Source of the DNA: Deltaproteobacteria bacterium HGW-Deltaproteobacteria-12
Lineage (GTDB): Bacteria; Desulfobacterota; Syntrophia; Syntrophales; Smithellaceae
Length of the DNA stretch: 64,000 nt
Reading direction: 5' to 3'
Assembly: GCA_002840565.1 (NCBI GenBank)
Contig: PHBK01000021.1
Span: forward strand, 1 to 64,000
This document shows, one piece after another, positions 48,451 to 58,487 of this stretch (position 1 is the stretch's first letter; the number at the start of each line of letters is the position of its first letter). Under the pieces are notes generated by a model, which had not been told where the DNA came from, did no database searches, and saw only the letters and a program-made list of their open reading frames with translations. The position numbers and the translations under genes were made by a program.

Positions 48451-50980
48451 ACCCCAACTCCTTCAAATATCCAGCCAATTTCTTACTTGCTTCATCCCTT
48501 TCTTTCAGAATACTGTGCAAGGGCTGATGATATTTTCCCCAAAGGTTTTCCAGGCTGCTGCGGAGAGTTCGACTGTATTGGGCAAGGTATTCTTCTAGTG
48601 TTGCGTAGAGCGTGCGTTCCCAGCGAGCAAGGATGAGTTTCTTGGCTTCGGCTTCATTAATGTTCTTGCGGGCTTCTTCGACCAGTTTTTCTTTTTTCTC
48701 TTTAATCTCTTTGATAATCTTCTTGCAGGCTTTCAGTTCTGCATCCAGTTCAGCATGGTGGGCAATACGCTTTTCTTCTTCGACAATGCTGTTTTTTAAA
48801 GAATCTATCTTCGGCGTAAGCTTTTCTATTTCGTTTTCAATCTCTTTAAACGGTTGGCCTGCTTTTTTCAGCGCTTTGACTCTCTTTTGATTGTTCTTAT
48901 TCTCACGCTCAATTTCCTTTAGCTCACTGCCGATAGTTTTAATGCTTGCTTTTACTTCGGCAAGTTCTTCCTTTGGGAAGACTTCGTAATCTTCTTCATT
49001 CCAAATCCCTTCTTCCAGTTCGTTTACTTCTTTAAAGAGAGCTTCCAGTTCATCACGCCGGGCTTCGTTATCATGCAGTTCCTTGAGTACTTCCGGAAAC
49101 TGGCTTTGTAGTATCTCATCATCGGGAATAAGTTCTGCATTCCAACCGCTGGCTGCCACACTGCGCAGATCGGTAAAGAGAGTATTCCAATAACTGGCAA
49201 AGGCACCACGGCTTTTAAATTCGTCCAATATGCCAAGCACACCGATGCGTGCGGCTATAGTTGCAGAGAATGCATGACAGAGATCATATACATTCTTTTT
49301 TTCGGGCAAAGCTTCCAATGCTGGTAGATTTTCTTTCCACCAGGCCGCAATACTTTTAGCATACTTTTCGTACTTGGCTTTAAGTTCTGTGCTTGCATCA
49401 AGAAAAGTTTTAATGCTTTCCTTATTTTCAATGGCAGGCACAAATTGGGAATACTTATCTTTGACCGCTATAAATAGTTTTTCCCGAATACCGGCGTAAT
49501 TTATCCAGTAGTCGGCAAGAGCTTCAACCTCAGTGGCGGGAATGCCCCCGTGCAGATGCGCATGCACATCGTGCGGTTCCGCAGGCGGGCTGTTATCCAC
49601 ATATCGGCGGATATTGCAGTTGAACTCTTCCTTTTTCAGTTCCTCAATAGTAACCAATTTACTGTATTTATCTAGTGCACGTTTGTTGCTGTAAACATAG
49701 GCCATCTTTTCAATATCTTCAGGTCGCAGGATATTTTGCACCTTGCCTTCTTTGTATTCATGGTCGGCGTTGATAAAAAGCACTTCCTTGCGTGTATCAG
49801 CACCGGCTCTATTTATAATGAGAATGGATGCAGGGATACCCGTGCCGTAAAAAAGCGCAGGCGGCAGGCCTATCACCGCTTCCAGAAATCCGCGTTTGAT
49901 CATCCACTCCCGCATTTTGCGCTCCTGTCCGCCACGGAATAAAACGCCGTGGGGCATAATCACCGCCATTCGTCCGGTTAATTTAAGAGAGCTTATCATG
50001 TGCTGGACAAACATGAAGTCGGCCTTCCCTTTTTTAGGCATCCAGAACTGATAGCGATCTTTAAACTTCATGTCGTCCGTGGAATAGTTTTGCGAAAACG
50101 GAGGATTGGCTATAACAATATCAAAGCGTTTAAGCTCGGCACCATCAAGATGTTTAGGGTCATTGATTGTGTCGCCGTTTTCAATCTGCGCATCCAGAAT
50201 ATCGTGGAAGAGCATATTAAGCTTACACAAGCCCCAAGTGGTGCCGTTTTTTTCTTGCCCGTAAAGTGTTAAATTTCTGGCACTGCCGTATTTACTTTCG
50301 ACATAATTGAAAGACTCAATCAGCATACCACCAGAACCAACCGCAGGGTCACAGATTTCAGCGTTTTGGGCAGGGTCGAGAATATTTACTAAAAGTTTAA
50401 CAACGGTGCGGGGAGTATAGAATTCTCCTCCCTTTTTGCCAGCGCTATCGGCAAAGTATTTAATGAGATATTCATATGCAGCGCCTAGCAGATCGGGGAA
50501 TTCGAGATTATCATCGGTGAGTACCACCTTGTCAAAATGAGCTATCAGCTCCACCATGTCGGCATCGGTGATGCGTTTATTGTTTTTCCCGAAGGTTTTG
50601 TTGAAGTCAATTGGTTTTAATACACCTTCAAGACTGCCGAGGTTCTTATCTTCCAGTTCTTCAAATGCTTTTTTAAGTTGGTCACCAATTTCCTGTTTGT
50701 GATGTTTTACTTTTTCCCAGCGGGCTCGTTCTGGAACAAAGAATTTATAGGCGTCCTCACGCTCAAGTCCGGCTTCAAGTTCTTTGCCTTTTACACCTCT
50801 CTTTTCCAGTTGTACTTTTCGATTCTCTCGCTCAATATCAAATTGGTCATTTACACGTTTTAGAAATAACATGGCAATGACATATTCTTTAAACTCGGAA
50901 GCATCCATATTGCCGCGCAATGATTCACAGGCTTCTTCGAGAAAATTCTCCAGCCAGGAAAGTGAAAGTTTATGGGCCAT
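48443..50980 (-). CDS. hsdM: Type I DNA methylase M subunit, long form (second system)
   Basis: An 845-residue adenine methyltransferase, about 300 residues longer than usual. Motif I is [10 protein letters not shown] near residue 215 and motif IV is IANPPFSQN near 292. The extra C-terminal part is a long charged coiled coil (about residues 640-790; for example [19 protein letters not shown]) and probably mediates subunit contacts. First gene of the second restriction operon; the short gap to the NERD-UvrD gene (65 bases) leaves room for only a compact promoter, so readthrough from that gene is possible. Confidence 0.92.
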   Translation of the reverse strand: MAHKLSLSWLENFLEEACESLRGNMDASEFKEYVIAMLFLKRVNDQFDIERENRKVQLEKRGVKGKELEAGLEREDAYKFFVPERARWEKVKHHKQEIGDQLKKAFEELEDKNLGSLEGVLKPIDFNKTFGKNNKRITDADMVELIAHFDKVVLTDDNLEFPDLLGAAYEYLIKYFADSAGKKGGEFYTPRTVVKLLVNILDPAQNAEICDPAVGSGGMLIESFNYVESKYGSARNLTLYGQEKNGTTWGLCKLNMLFHDILDAQIENGDTINDPKHLDGAELKRFDIVIANPPFSQNYSTDDMKFKDRYQFWMPKKGKADFMFVQHMISSLKLTGRMAVIMPHGVLFRGGQERKMREWMIKRGFLEAVIGLPPALFYGTGIPASILIINRAGADTRKEVLFINADHEYKEGKVQNILRPEDIEKMAYVYSNKRALDKYSKLVTIEELKKEEFNCNIRRYVDNSPPAEPHDVHAHLHGGIPATEVEALADYWINYAGIREKLFIAVKDKYSQFVPAIENKESIKTFLDASTELKAKYEKYAKSIAAWWKENLPALEALPEKKNVYDLCHAFSATIAARIGVLGILDEFKSRGAFASYWNTLFTDLRSVAASGWNAELIPDDEILQSQFPEVLKELHDNEARRDELEALFKEVNELEEGIWNEEDYEVFPKEELAEVKASIKTIGSELKEIERENKNNQKRVKALKKAGQPFKEIENEIEKLTPKIDSLKNSIVEEEKRIAHHAELDAELKACKKIIKEIKEKKEKLVEEARKNINEAEAKKLILARWERTLYATLEEYLAQYSRTLRSSLENLWGKYHQPLHSILKERDEASKKLAGYLKELGYE

Positions 50981-51045
50981 CTATTTCTCCGTTCTTTCTT
51001 CAGTATAATGTTTTTTCTATTCCTTTGATCGTTTCAGACCAGCTA

Positions 51046-52869
51046 CTATTTAGCCAGCGCTAAATTGAATACATGTGGAATATACAACCTCTCCCTAGCC
51101 CTTGTGATTGCGACATAGGTAAGATTTCTGATTTGTTCTTCAGACCATCTGGTGCCATCAAGCCAGTCTAGACCGATGACAAAGACACAGGCATAGTCGA
51201 ATCCCTTGACGCTGTGGATGGTGGAGATTGTCACGCTCTGGGTCGTTACATCATAAGAGCGTTTGGCGCGGTAATCCTCGGCAATCCAGTTGCAATAGAG
51301 GCCTTGCTTTTCAAATGCCTTGATCATTAAATCGGGAAGATGAATGCCGGGCAGATGATCTGGTGACTTCTGAGTATAGATGATGGCAATCTCGGAAAGC
51401 GGATAGCCATCTTCATTATGGAGATGATCTATTTGCGTGGCAACGTTGCTGATCAATTCATCCAGGCTTGGATATTTCGTGATTTCCGGCTCCGGTCCTG
51501 TCGTTGTTATGAAATTCTGGAAGAGATCCATCTGGGGTGATAACTGCTCGGCCTTTTCTTCCTTTTCGTTCAGGAATTTTCGGGCAAAGTCGGCAATGGT
51601 TCTGGTATTGCGATATACCCAGGATAAACGATGGACTCGCCCGCGGACTTGAATGCCAAGATCATTCCAGGTCTGTTTTCTCCGGTAAATATTCTGATTG
51701 TCATCAAGGGAAATAGCCAGATGATTGGTTGCCGGGTTCAGCAGACAAACGACGATGCGATACATGTCATCGGAAAAATCCTGTCCTTCGTCCACCAGTA
51801 TGGCATCATATTTCTCGGGATAATCCTTGGCTTTCTTCAGCGCCTCCTCAATGATCAGATCATAGTAGGCCATCTCTTCCTTCTCCATGGTAACGGATTC
51901 ACACAGAATCTTCTCGCACAACTCAAAGAAATGGACTACCTCCACACCATTTTCACCCAGTGGGACTTTCTTGTCCGTAAGAAGCCTTTTAATGAAATTG
52001 ACTAGGGTGACGTTGTAGCAAACAAAAAGAATGCGCTTGATAGCGGGATTGTATTGTTTGAGAATGGCCGCTCTGTGCACCAAAACCAGTGTCTTACCTG
52101 ATCCTGACGGGCCGGAGATAATCCGATGACCACCATCGAACTTGCGGGCAATGGATTCCTGGTTATGATCCAACAGCCTGATTCTATCCTCTTCTCTCTG
52201 TCGCTCTTTTGCTTTGGCACGATCGGGCATTTCGATGCGGATCATGGGAAACAGGAGCTGGCGGAGATGTTGCATTTCGTCCGGCGTCAGGTTGAAGCGA
52301 AAAGTCGTGGTGAACATCTTTTGCAAGGTGCTGGAAAAGCTCTGCCCGGATGTGTCCCGGCAGATGTCCGACTGCGGATGCAGATCGTCCCAGAAAAAGA
52401 CCTGTTCTGGATGAATCACTTGGTCAAAGGCTTTCTGGATATATTCATACTTGTTGATGTTGGGGAACACTACGCCTTCATGGATGGGTATCTTGGGGTT
52501 TCCTGCATGCTGCGGATCTCTGGAAAGCAAGCGTCGGTCATCACGTATCTTGTCCATGAGGATATGGCAATAGGTTCTTGCCTGTTTTAAGGGGCTTTCC
52601 CGTTCCTCATTATAGCCATTGATAGATAGGGTAAAATGCTGGGGGTTGGCCTCCTGGATCTGATTAAGTGTCCAGTCTTTGACTTCAAAGATGATGAGTC
52701 CGGTGTCTCTGCAAAAAAGTATGAAATCAGGCTCGCGACCGTTAATATCAGGCAGGTACCAGGCCAGGTATTTACTGTCTGGTTTGGCAGCGTTTTTCAG
52801 GAATCCATAAAATTGACGTTCGCCGTCTGTGCAGAAGTTGTCAACATCGTCAGGGATCATTACGGCCAT
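51046..52869 (-). CDS. NERD-domain UvrD-like helicase
   Basis: A 607-residue SF1 helicase with an N-terminal NERD nuclease-related domain: Asp in REPDFILF, then IIFEVKDW (residues about 45-65). Helicase motifs are GPSGSGKTLVL near 253, ILVDEGQDFSD near 357, and HSVKGFDYACVFVIGLD near 550. Such proteins occur in defence islands and nuclease-helicase systems. It is the last gene of the leftward run that begins at 59,474, separated by about 200 bases from the ARH fragment. Membership in the same transcript is plausible but not certain. Confidence 0.85.
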   Translation of the reverse strand: MAVMIPDDVDNFCTDGERQFYGFLKNAAKPDSKYLAWYLPDINGREPDFILFCRDTGLIIFEVKDWTLNQIQEANPQHFTLSINGYNEERESPLKQARTYCHILMDKIRDDRRLLSRDPQHAGNPKIPIHEGVVFPNINKYEYIQKAFDQVIHPEQVFFWDDLHPQSDICRDTSGQSFSSTLQKMFTTTFRFNLTPDEMQHLRQLLFPMIRIEMPDRAKAKERQREEDRIRLLDHNQESIARKFDGGHRIISGPSGSGKTLVLVHRAAILKQYNPAIKRILFVCYNVTLVNFIKRLLTDKKVPLGENGVEVVHFFELCEKILCESVTMEKEEMAYYDLIIEEALKKAKDYPEKYDAILVDEGQDFSDDMYRIVVCLLNPATNHLAISLDDNQNIYRRKQTWNDLGIQVRGRVHRLSWVYRNTRTIADFARKFLNEKEEKAEQLSPQMDLFQNFITTTGPEPEITKYPSLDELISNVATQIDHLHNEDGYPLSEIAIIYTQKSPDHLPGIHLPDLMIKAFEKQGLYCNWIAEDYRAKRSYDVTTQSVTISTIHSVKGFDYACVFVIGLDWLDGTRWSEEQIRNLTYVAITRARERLYIPHVFNLALAK

Positions 52870-53075
52870 TAAGGATTTTTCTCCTGAGAATAAACTTCAC
52901 TCCTAAAGGTCGATGGCTAAATTCTGCTTTGCAGTCTTGACATAGGCCTAAATAACTCTATCCGTACTTACTACCTTGTAAAAGAGATCACCCGGAAATG
53001 CCCCGGATTTGTGTTTGCGTTCCCGGATTAGATGTCAAAATTCACTCTGTTGAATACACTAATCTTGATTATTAT

Positions 53076-53210
53076 TCAAGATGTTAGCTGATAAATATTT
53101 TCTGTCATGGTCAGGATTGTTTTATTCATGGTTATTTTTTCCCGCCAATTTTCAGGGATACCATATTCACCATAATATGCTCCGGCAATCTCGTTATGGA
53201 GATCAATCAT
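53076..53210 (-). pseudogene. ADP-ribosylglycohydrolase C-terminal fragment
   Basis: A 44-residue frame reads EIAGAYYGEYGIPENWREKI, the kind of end seen in DraG/ARH-type ADP-ribosylglycohydrolases. The catalytic N-terminal part is missing. Its ATG overlaps the stop of the 118-residue gene by one base (TAATG), so the remnant may still be translated. The match is from memory of the family and is short. Confidence 0.35.
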
Positions 53211-53566
53211 TATTTCACCCTCTTCAAATCCCTCTGCCACTCATACATTGCCTCCCAGCACCGCATATACGCATCATGTCGCTGATAATCTTTACCCCGA
53301 ATTGTGTTTTTGAAATTATCGTAATCGAGTTCCATAGCGGCACTGGATATAAACGATGCAAATATCTCTCTGGGAACTATCATCCTGTAAGCATAATCGG
53401 CTTTTGGTGAATCTATGATTTCACCATCGAATTGATATTTTGTTTTAAGCTGCTTTTGTAATTTTTCAATATCAACTTTGCTACGAACCCTAACCAGGAG
53501 TTCATCTTCCTTGCATGGTGGTTTGTGCACAATCGAGTAGAAGCCTGTTTTGAGATAAAGCCACAT
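53210..53566 (-). CDS. Conserved hypothetical protein (YDNFK family)
   Basis: A 118-residue protein starting MWLYLKTGFYSIV, with a late MELDYDNFKNTIR stretch and an RHDAYMRCWEAMY end. Proteins of this outline are widespread and uncharacterised. It follows the 107-residue gene by 18 bases on the same strand and is coupled to the fragment behind it. Confidence 0.6.
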   Translation of the reverse strand: MWLYLKTGFYSIVHKPPCKEDELLVRVRSKVDIEKLQKQLKTKYQFDGEIIDSPKADYAYRMIVPREIFASFISSAAMELDYDNFKNTIRGKDYQRHDAYMRCWEAMYEWQRDLKRVK

Positions 53567-53584
53567 TTTTTTCTTTTCTCCTTC

Positions 53585-53908
53585 TTACGGTGAAACGATT
53601 TTGCCATATTCATCTTCATATTCACAGATTAACCTTATATTAAAGAAGTCCTCAATGGCTTCAATAATTTTGATTGGATCGTTCCCTGCATATCGCGTAA
53701 ACATCACACCTTCATAGGGATTACTGTAACTGAATTCAAGATTATTATAAGTCTCTATCTCTGCTCTTGGGTAAGCCCACATAAGATTCGTGCCATCGGT
53801 CAGAAGAACGTTCCCGTCTTCAATCATATCAACCGTCACTCCCTTATAGTTGAATGTTTTAACCTCAGAAAATGAGATATTATTATTGGGCACAAAATCT
53901 ATGGACAT
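53585..53908 (-). CDS. Uncharacterised acidic protein
   Basis: A 107-residue acidic protein rich in Asn and Tyr, apparently beta-rich (FNYKGVTVDMIEDGNVLL), unrecognised. It lies between the TIM-barrel-like gene and the 118-residue gene in the leftward run. In the 128-base gap behind it a stretch of codons (YHIEQFSEFLEKVH) continues into this frame without a start codon, so the gene may once have been longer. Confidence 0.5.
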   Translation of the reverse strand: MSIDFVPNNNISFSEVKTFNYKGVTVDMIEDGNVLLTDGTNLMWAYPRAEIETYNNLEFSYSNPYEGVMFTRYAGNDPIKIIEAIEDFFNIRLICEYEDEYGKIVSP

Positions 53909-54036
53909 CTAAAACCTCGAACTTTTCCCTTTCTTTTAAACGGTGGACTTTTTCCAAGAACTCCGAGAATTGCTCGATATGGTAGCCAATAGCAGCAATT
54001 CATTTCCAGCGATATTGATAGCATCACTCAAACCAA

Positions 54037-54972
54037 TCATTCAGGATCTACAAACTGAATGCCGGCGCTTCTTAAATCATTAACAATGGATTGGACAGCA
54101 ACGGTTGAACTCACCTCGGGAACATAATACCTTGCCTTACCATCATCAAACAATTTGTAAATCTCTTGTAAAAAACAATCTTTTAACTTCGGGTCATTGT
54201 TAAAGTAAGTATTAAAATCAGCGCCGTGCTGCCCGCCGTTCTCTTTGTTTATATTATATCCCCATATATGCGTGCCGCTGATAGATTCTCTAATGTCCCT
54301 AATAGGAAGCAAAACATCTTTTATCTGCTTTTCTGAAAGTAAATTATTTCCATGGTGTTCAGAAAGTAATTGAGGAATATCTATGACAAGTTTTAATTTC
54401 AAATCGGACCTTGAAATTAAATTTGATAATTTAATAATGTCATTGTTTCTCGATAGTAAAAACTTGCCGCCCTTGCGCTTTGGATCAGGATTACATCGGT
54501 TTTCGATGTTTATTATAGCTGAAGGAAATTCCTTTAGCGCTTCTTCTTCAAAGGCCGCATATATTTTAAGGAAAGTTTCCAGAGAATCACAATAAGCATC
54601 AATCGGAGGATGAACCTCTATTACCTTTATTCTTTGTCGTTCTATTCCTTCCGTCAGCCCTACAAGGAAACCAGAGAATTCTTTGCTCCACTTTTCATTA
54701 AACCAGAGTTTTGAAACGCATCTACTTCCGAAATCAAATACATTCTTTGATATGACTGGAAATTGATCTAAAACATCTGAAGATAGGAACATCTCCTTTT
54801 TCCCGGGATAACCAGGATCAGTATGTAATGACAGATAAGGAAGTGCAGTTTTCTGAATTGATTTTTTATGTTCGAAGAAGTTAAAGAAATTAGCCGTGGT
54901 TTCCTGTATTTTTGGTTTAACATCGTCAGGGTATTTTGTGTGTGCATATCTAACTGGAATAAATTGTACCAT
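54037..54972 (-). CDS. Possible TIM-barrel protein
   Basis: A 311-residue protein. Alternating strands and helices, with VIEVHPPIDAYC, AIINIENRC and LKLVIDIPQLL, resemble the xylose-isomerase/AP endonuclease 2 barrel, where Glu, His and Asp bind metals. The similarity is weak and the family was not identified. AGGAG precedes the ATG. It follows the 275-residue nuclease-like gene by 45 bases in the same direction. Confidence 0.4.
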   Translation of the reverse strand: MVQFIPVRYAHTKYPDDVKPKIQETTANFFNFFEHKKSIQKTALPYLSLHTDPGYPGKKEMFLSSDVLDQFPVISKNVFDFGSRCVSKLWFNEKWSKEFSGFLVGLTEGIERQRIKVIEVHPPIDAYCDSLETFLKIYAAFEEEALKEFPSAIINIENRCNPDPKRKGGKFLLSRNNDIIKLSNLISRSDLKLKLVIDIPQLLSEHHGNNLLSEKQIKDVLLPIRDIRESISGTHIWGYNINKENGGQHGADFNTYFNNDPKLKDCFLQEIYKLFDDGKARYYVPEVSSTVAVQSIVNDLRSAGIQFVDPE

Positions 54973-55017
54973 ATTACAACTCCTTTCATTTCCCAGATCA
55001 AATTATTTAACTTCTTG

Positions 55018-55845
55018 CTATTCTTTATCTGATGATACCAGCAACTTCCACTTGTTTCTTGCCAATTCAGGCAAGGCAGCTGATTTTGAAATAGAAATAC
55101 TCTGCTGCTTATCTATGTTCTGTTCCTCACAAATTCTTCTACATTTATCTAAGAAATCCTCTTTCTCTATGGGGAGGATCATTAAGGAGATACTTGTCTC
55201 AAATACCAAACTGAGATCATTTAAGGCTTTCTTCACAGTATCGATCTTATCTTCCCAAGGCAATCCTGTGCTGTCAATCAACCCATAGTCCCGGTAATAA
55301 GACTGGGGTGCCAACACGATGAGATCAACTTCTTTAAACCTCGGAATGTCCTCGATTTGCTTTTCAAGAATGAATCTGTATTCAATCAAATTCTTGAGGC
55401 TTTCGACAATGGCGTATAGAGGCGTATTGGTGCTTCTCCAGGGTTTCAATTCGACAAAAATAAATTTCTCACCACTTTCCTGTATCCCAATATCGATGGA
55501 TTCTTTGCCGCCCCCTATGGGAACCTGACCGTAAAAGTTCTCCGGATTGGCTGCCGTTATAAATCTTTCGAGGGCTTCTTCGGGTCGATAAGGCGTTTTT
55601 TCAATCGTGACGGTGAACGTATCTTTTTTTCTGAGACAGAATAGCTTTTTGCCCCTTGGCGGGTAATTACTGATAACTTTCTTGAGAACATCCTGCAATT
55701 CATAAGGTGTAATGACCAAATCGCCATCACCGAGAAATCCCAGCCATCCCTTTTTATGTGTTATGCGGCAGTAACCGTCCTTTTCGGACTTGAGGTCGGC
55801 AATCACCTTTTCAATAATTTCTTTCTTCTTTGATGTTTCTTTCAT
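55018..55845 (-). CDS. PD-(D/E)XK nuclease-like protein
   Basis: A 275-residue protein with a nuclease-type core: ESIDIGIQESGEKFIFVELKPW (split here as Asp in SIDIGI and Glu-Leu-Lys in VELK) near residues 115-137. A Lys-rich N-terminus and a helical C-terminus flank it. The start at 55,845 is chosen because GGAG lies six bases ahead; an ATG four codons upstream is possible. Part of the leftward run with the ERCC4-type gene 58 bases upstream. Confidence 0.55.
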   Translation of the reverse strand: MKETSKKKEIIEKVIADLKSEKDGYCRITHKKGWLGFLGDGDLVITPYELQDVLKKVISNYPPRGKKLFCLRKKDTFTVTIEKTPYRPEEALERFITAANPENFYGQVPIGGGKESIDIGIQESGEKFIFVELKPWRSTNTPLYAIVESLKNLIEYRFILEKQIEDIPRFKEVDLIVLAPQSYYRDYGLIDSTGLPWEDKIDTVKKALNDLSLVFETSISLMILPIEKEDFLDKCRRICEEQNIDKQQSISISKSAALPELARNKWKLLVSSDKE

Positions 55846-55903
55846 AAAATTCTCCATTTAAGAGCGCTTAATCCTGAATATTTGAGGTTTATCCGTTGAT
55901 AAA

Positions 55904-56584
55904 TTATAAATCCCCCTCTTGCAGTACCCTGCCAAGGCCGTTTTGCTCCAGATACCAGTAGGTGAAGTGCTTGGATAGCCAGCTTGCGGCCTTTTCTTCA
56001 GCTAATGGTCGATAAAGGGAGGTATAAATCACCGGGATGCCAAAGCGGGCTTCCAAGGCATCGAGGGTGCCCGAAACAGCATTGGGGTGGGCGGATGTAT
56101 TGTATTCTTCATCGTATGGCGACTTGACATCTTCATAACTGGCTTCAATCAACACGGCACGCCAACGATATTTCGTCATTTTTTCGCATATCTTGAAAAA
56201 TCGTGTTCGCTGCTGGATTACGGTTGTTATGAGATCACTCAGCGACTTACGTTCCAGAACAAGTAATGTCTCCATACCTTCTATACTGTAATCACCGGCT
56301 TTTAATGCCTTTCTTTTTTCGTCCGCAATCCAGTTGGGGAATCGGCTGAAATCGAAGGGATATTGTTCACGGGTATCTACCAGGACGATAGGCTTGGGAA
56401 TTTGACGGGTAATACTATGTCCATCGCGCTTCACGATCAGCCGTCCGGATGGTGGCGCTACAGGATCAGGTCGATATTCTGATTCGAAGCCATCCTCATC
56501 GATGGAGTCTGCCTCTAATTCGTACGAAGTTTTTCCATCTATATCTCCTACCACAATGCGCCTTTTTTGTTCCATCCACGGCAT
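55904..56584 (-). CDS. ERCC4-family nuclease
   Basis: A 226-residue protein with an XPF/ERCC4 nuclease domain: VDTREQYPF near residue 79, then KAGDYSIEG, LERKSLSDL and a late GTLDALEARFGIPV. The D..E.. and ERK residues of the GDxn-ERKxxxD signature are present. It should cut structured DNA or act at a branch; no helicase is fused. The start is either ATG at 56,584 or TTG at 56,590, which has the better spaced GGGGG. It lies between two other nuclease-like genes. Confidence 0.8.
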   Translation of the reverse strand: MPWMEQKRRIVVGDIDGKTSYELEADSIDEDGFESEYRPDPVAPPSGRLIVKRDGHSITRQIPKPIVLVDTREQYPFDFSRFPNWIADEKRKALKAGDYSIEGMETLLVLERKSLSDLITTVIQQRTRFFKICEKMTKYRWRAVLIEASYEDVKSPYDEEYNTSAHPNAVSGTLDALEARFGIPVIYTSLYRPLAEEKAASWLSKHFTYWYLEQNGLGRVLQEGDL

Positions 56585-56650
56585 ATTCAAAAATCTTTCC
56601 CCCTGACAAGATATTGCTTCTGTCTGGGTAAGTTTTAAGATTGTCGATTA

Positions 56651-57610
56651 TTAAATAGAAAATGCTTTCTGTAAATCTCCACCTTTGTAGCCTATTATTT
56701 TATTTTGAAAATATGCCACCATCTTTTCTTTATCTTGATTGTCTGGCACATTATCAGTTATGTATCGGTATAATTCTTCCCAACTTATGCGCTTGAACTG
56801 CCTTTGCCCGGCAACTTGGATAATATGGGGGATAAACTGTGCTTCAATGTCTTTATCTCGTTCGGACAGGACAATATTCAGCAGGTAAAAATTCCGATCC
56901 ATTTCTTTTGCAAGCCAACTGCCAAGCAACCAAAACCGAAATAACTCGTATTTCCTTGCTTGTATCGCGACTGTATCAAAATCCGATCTGAATACTTCCT
57001 TATGCCACTCGTTGCCGCCTGATAAATATTTTTTGCGATTATTATTGATGCTTGGTGAGGTATTATTTGTGGCCGTCAATTTAGCTTCGATAAAGAATAG
57101 CGCTTTATTTGTTACGGCTATCAGGTCGGGCTCGGAACTGCGCTTTATTTGTTCGCCAAACTCTTCCCGAGCACTATTCAACTCCGGCCATGCACCTTTC
57201 GCTTTCCCGGAGTATGACCAATATATCAAATCTGCATAGCTGTAATTCATCTGTCCTATATTAGATAACAGGTTGGCTAATTGGTTGGTATTCTCCAAAT
57301 ATCGAAATATGTTCCAGGTCAAAGAGTCTTCGCTGTTATCGCGTGCAATACGGCTTTCGCGCTTGACTGTTTTTACTTCTTTCAGCAAGTCCAAATCAGC
57401 TTTATTTTGCCACAACAAATTATCTTTCTCGTTTTCATATTCAAAAGTGGAAGGTGAGATATAGATTTTATGGTCGGGGCACATAAATCTTTTTTCTTGC
57501 CGAAATGACCGCCGTTGCCTCTCGACTTCGCGACTACAACCTTTGACCGGACATTCAACTGTGGATTGAGTTATTGTTATTTTTGGCTTCAAATCTTTTA
57601 TGCCAAGCAT
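56651..57610 (-). CDS. Nuclease-like protein with zinc-binding N-terminus
   Basis: A 319-residue protein. The N-terminus has Cys pairs (ECPVKGC, then MCPDHK) suggesting a zinc knuckle. The middle has SEPDLIAVTNKALFFIEAKL near residues 160-180, fitting the PD-(D/E)XK core (Asp, Glu-x-Lys). The rest is helical. Similar proteins are annotated as hypothetical in defence islands. It precedes the ERCC4 gene in the same direction, suggesting a shared pathway. Confidence 0.55.
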   Translation of the reverse strand: MLGIKDLKPKITITQSTVECPVKGCSREVERQRRSFRQEKRFMCPDHKIYISPSTFEYENEKDNLLWQNKADLDLLKEVKTVKRESRIARDNSEDSLTWNIFRYLENTNQLANLLSNIGQMNYSYADLIYWSYSGKAKGAWPELNSAREEFGEQIKRSSEPDLIAVTNKALFFIEAKLTATNNTSPSINNNRKKYLSGGNEWHKEVFRSDFDTVAIQARKYELFRFWLLGSWLAKEMDRNFYLLNIVLSERDKDIEAQFIPHIIQVAGQRQFKRISWEELYRYITDNVPDNQDKEKMVAYFQNKIIGYKGGDLQKAFSI

Positions 57611-57690
57611 CAGCGACTTCTTTCACTATATATATTTTCGATATTCTTTCTGATTTTCGTAACCTTTTTCCCGTCCCCTTCAGAAAACTC

Positions 57691-58260
57691 TTATTGTTTA
57701 TCTCTTCCTTCCTCATAGATATGCGCCGTCCAGTAGTCGGCCCAGTGGACAAGGAGAGTAAGGGGCTCTTCCCTGTGGGCGATAATCTTATTGTCATCAA
57801 TATACTGGCCGTCGTGATAGGCAATGGCCTGGGCTTCGGCATCGGAGAGAGGGATATACTGGGTTACAAGATAGAGACTGCGGACGGCCAGCCCCAATAC
57901 CACCACATCCGGGTTAATCTTATAACGTATGCCCCGATTTTTTACCATCCATTCATTATCATTGGGCAGATATAGCGGCTTGCCCGGCATCCCGAGTTTC
58001 CCGACATCATGAAGAAGACCGACGATAACGCAGCTCTCTTCTGGTATCGCCGGGGCAAGAAATTTCCGGAATCGCAAAAGGGTTTCTGCTACGCCGACGC
58101 TATGCTTCAGGAGACCCTGTTCCTCTGCCAGGTGAAACCTCGTGCTCGCCGGAGAAGTGAGCCAGGTGGTCTCACCCTCCAGGAGTTCAAGGAATCTGTC
58201 AAAAGCCTCCTTTCGATCAATAACTTTTTGCTTTAATGCTTCATATTTTCCCATCAGCAT
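57691..58260 (-). CDS. HD-domain phosphohydrolase
   Basis: A 189-residue HD protein: LLKHSVGVAETLL, then VGLLHDVGKLG, AIAYHDGQY and VHWADYWTAH supply His, His-Asp and Asp metal ligands. HD enzymes hydrolyse phosphate esters of nucleotides or cyclic nucleotides. The ATG at 58,260 with AGAGG upstream is preferred to a TTG at 58,302. A link to nucleotide signals in the operon is possible but unproven. It lies 31 bases after the zinc-ribbon gene. Confidence 0.7.
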   Translation of the reverse strand: MLMGKYEALKQKVIDRKEAFDRFLELLEGETTWLTSPASTRFHLAEEQGLLKHSVGVAETLLRFRKFLAPAIPEESCVIVGLLHDVGKLGMPGKPLYLPNDNEWMVKNRGIRYKINPDVVVLGLAVRSLYLVTQYIPLSDAEAQAIAYHDGQYIDDNKIIAHREEPLTLLVHWADYWTAHIYEEGRDKQ

Positions 58261-58291
58261 CTTACAGCCTCTTTCCGGGTTATTATATCCG

Positions 58292-58471
58292 CTACTGGTC
58301 AAATCCGAGGAGGTTCAGGATGCCATGTTCTTCCCGGCATTCCGGGCAAATGCCCCTGGCATCCTGATTTTCCAGCATATCAAGATATAGCTGCCCTAAT
58401 ACCTCGGCGGGGCCGGGGCTTTGATCATCTTCTGTAAATTCCCGGAAACACTTTGAGCAGATCTTCTTCAT
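58292..58471 (-). CDS. Small zinc-ribbon protein (59 residues)
   Basis: A frame starting MKKICSKCFREF and ending with ICPECREE then a short tail. Two CxxC pairs about 39 residues apart would bind one zinc. It lies 16 bases after the ARPP-1 gene and 31 before the HD gene, in phase with the run. A nucleic-acid-binding or adaptor role is only inferred from the ribbon. Confidence 0.55.
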   Translation of the reverse strand: MKKICSKCFREFTEDDQSPGPAEVLGQLYLDMLENQDARGICPECREEHGILNLLGFDQ

Positions 58472-58487
58472 TGCGCCGCCTCAAGTC

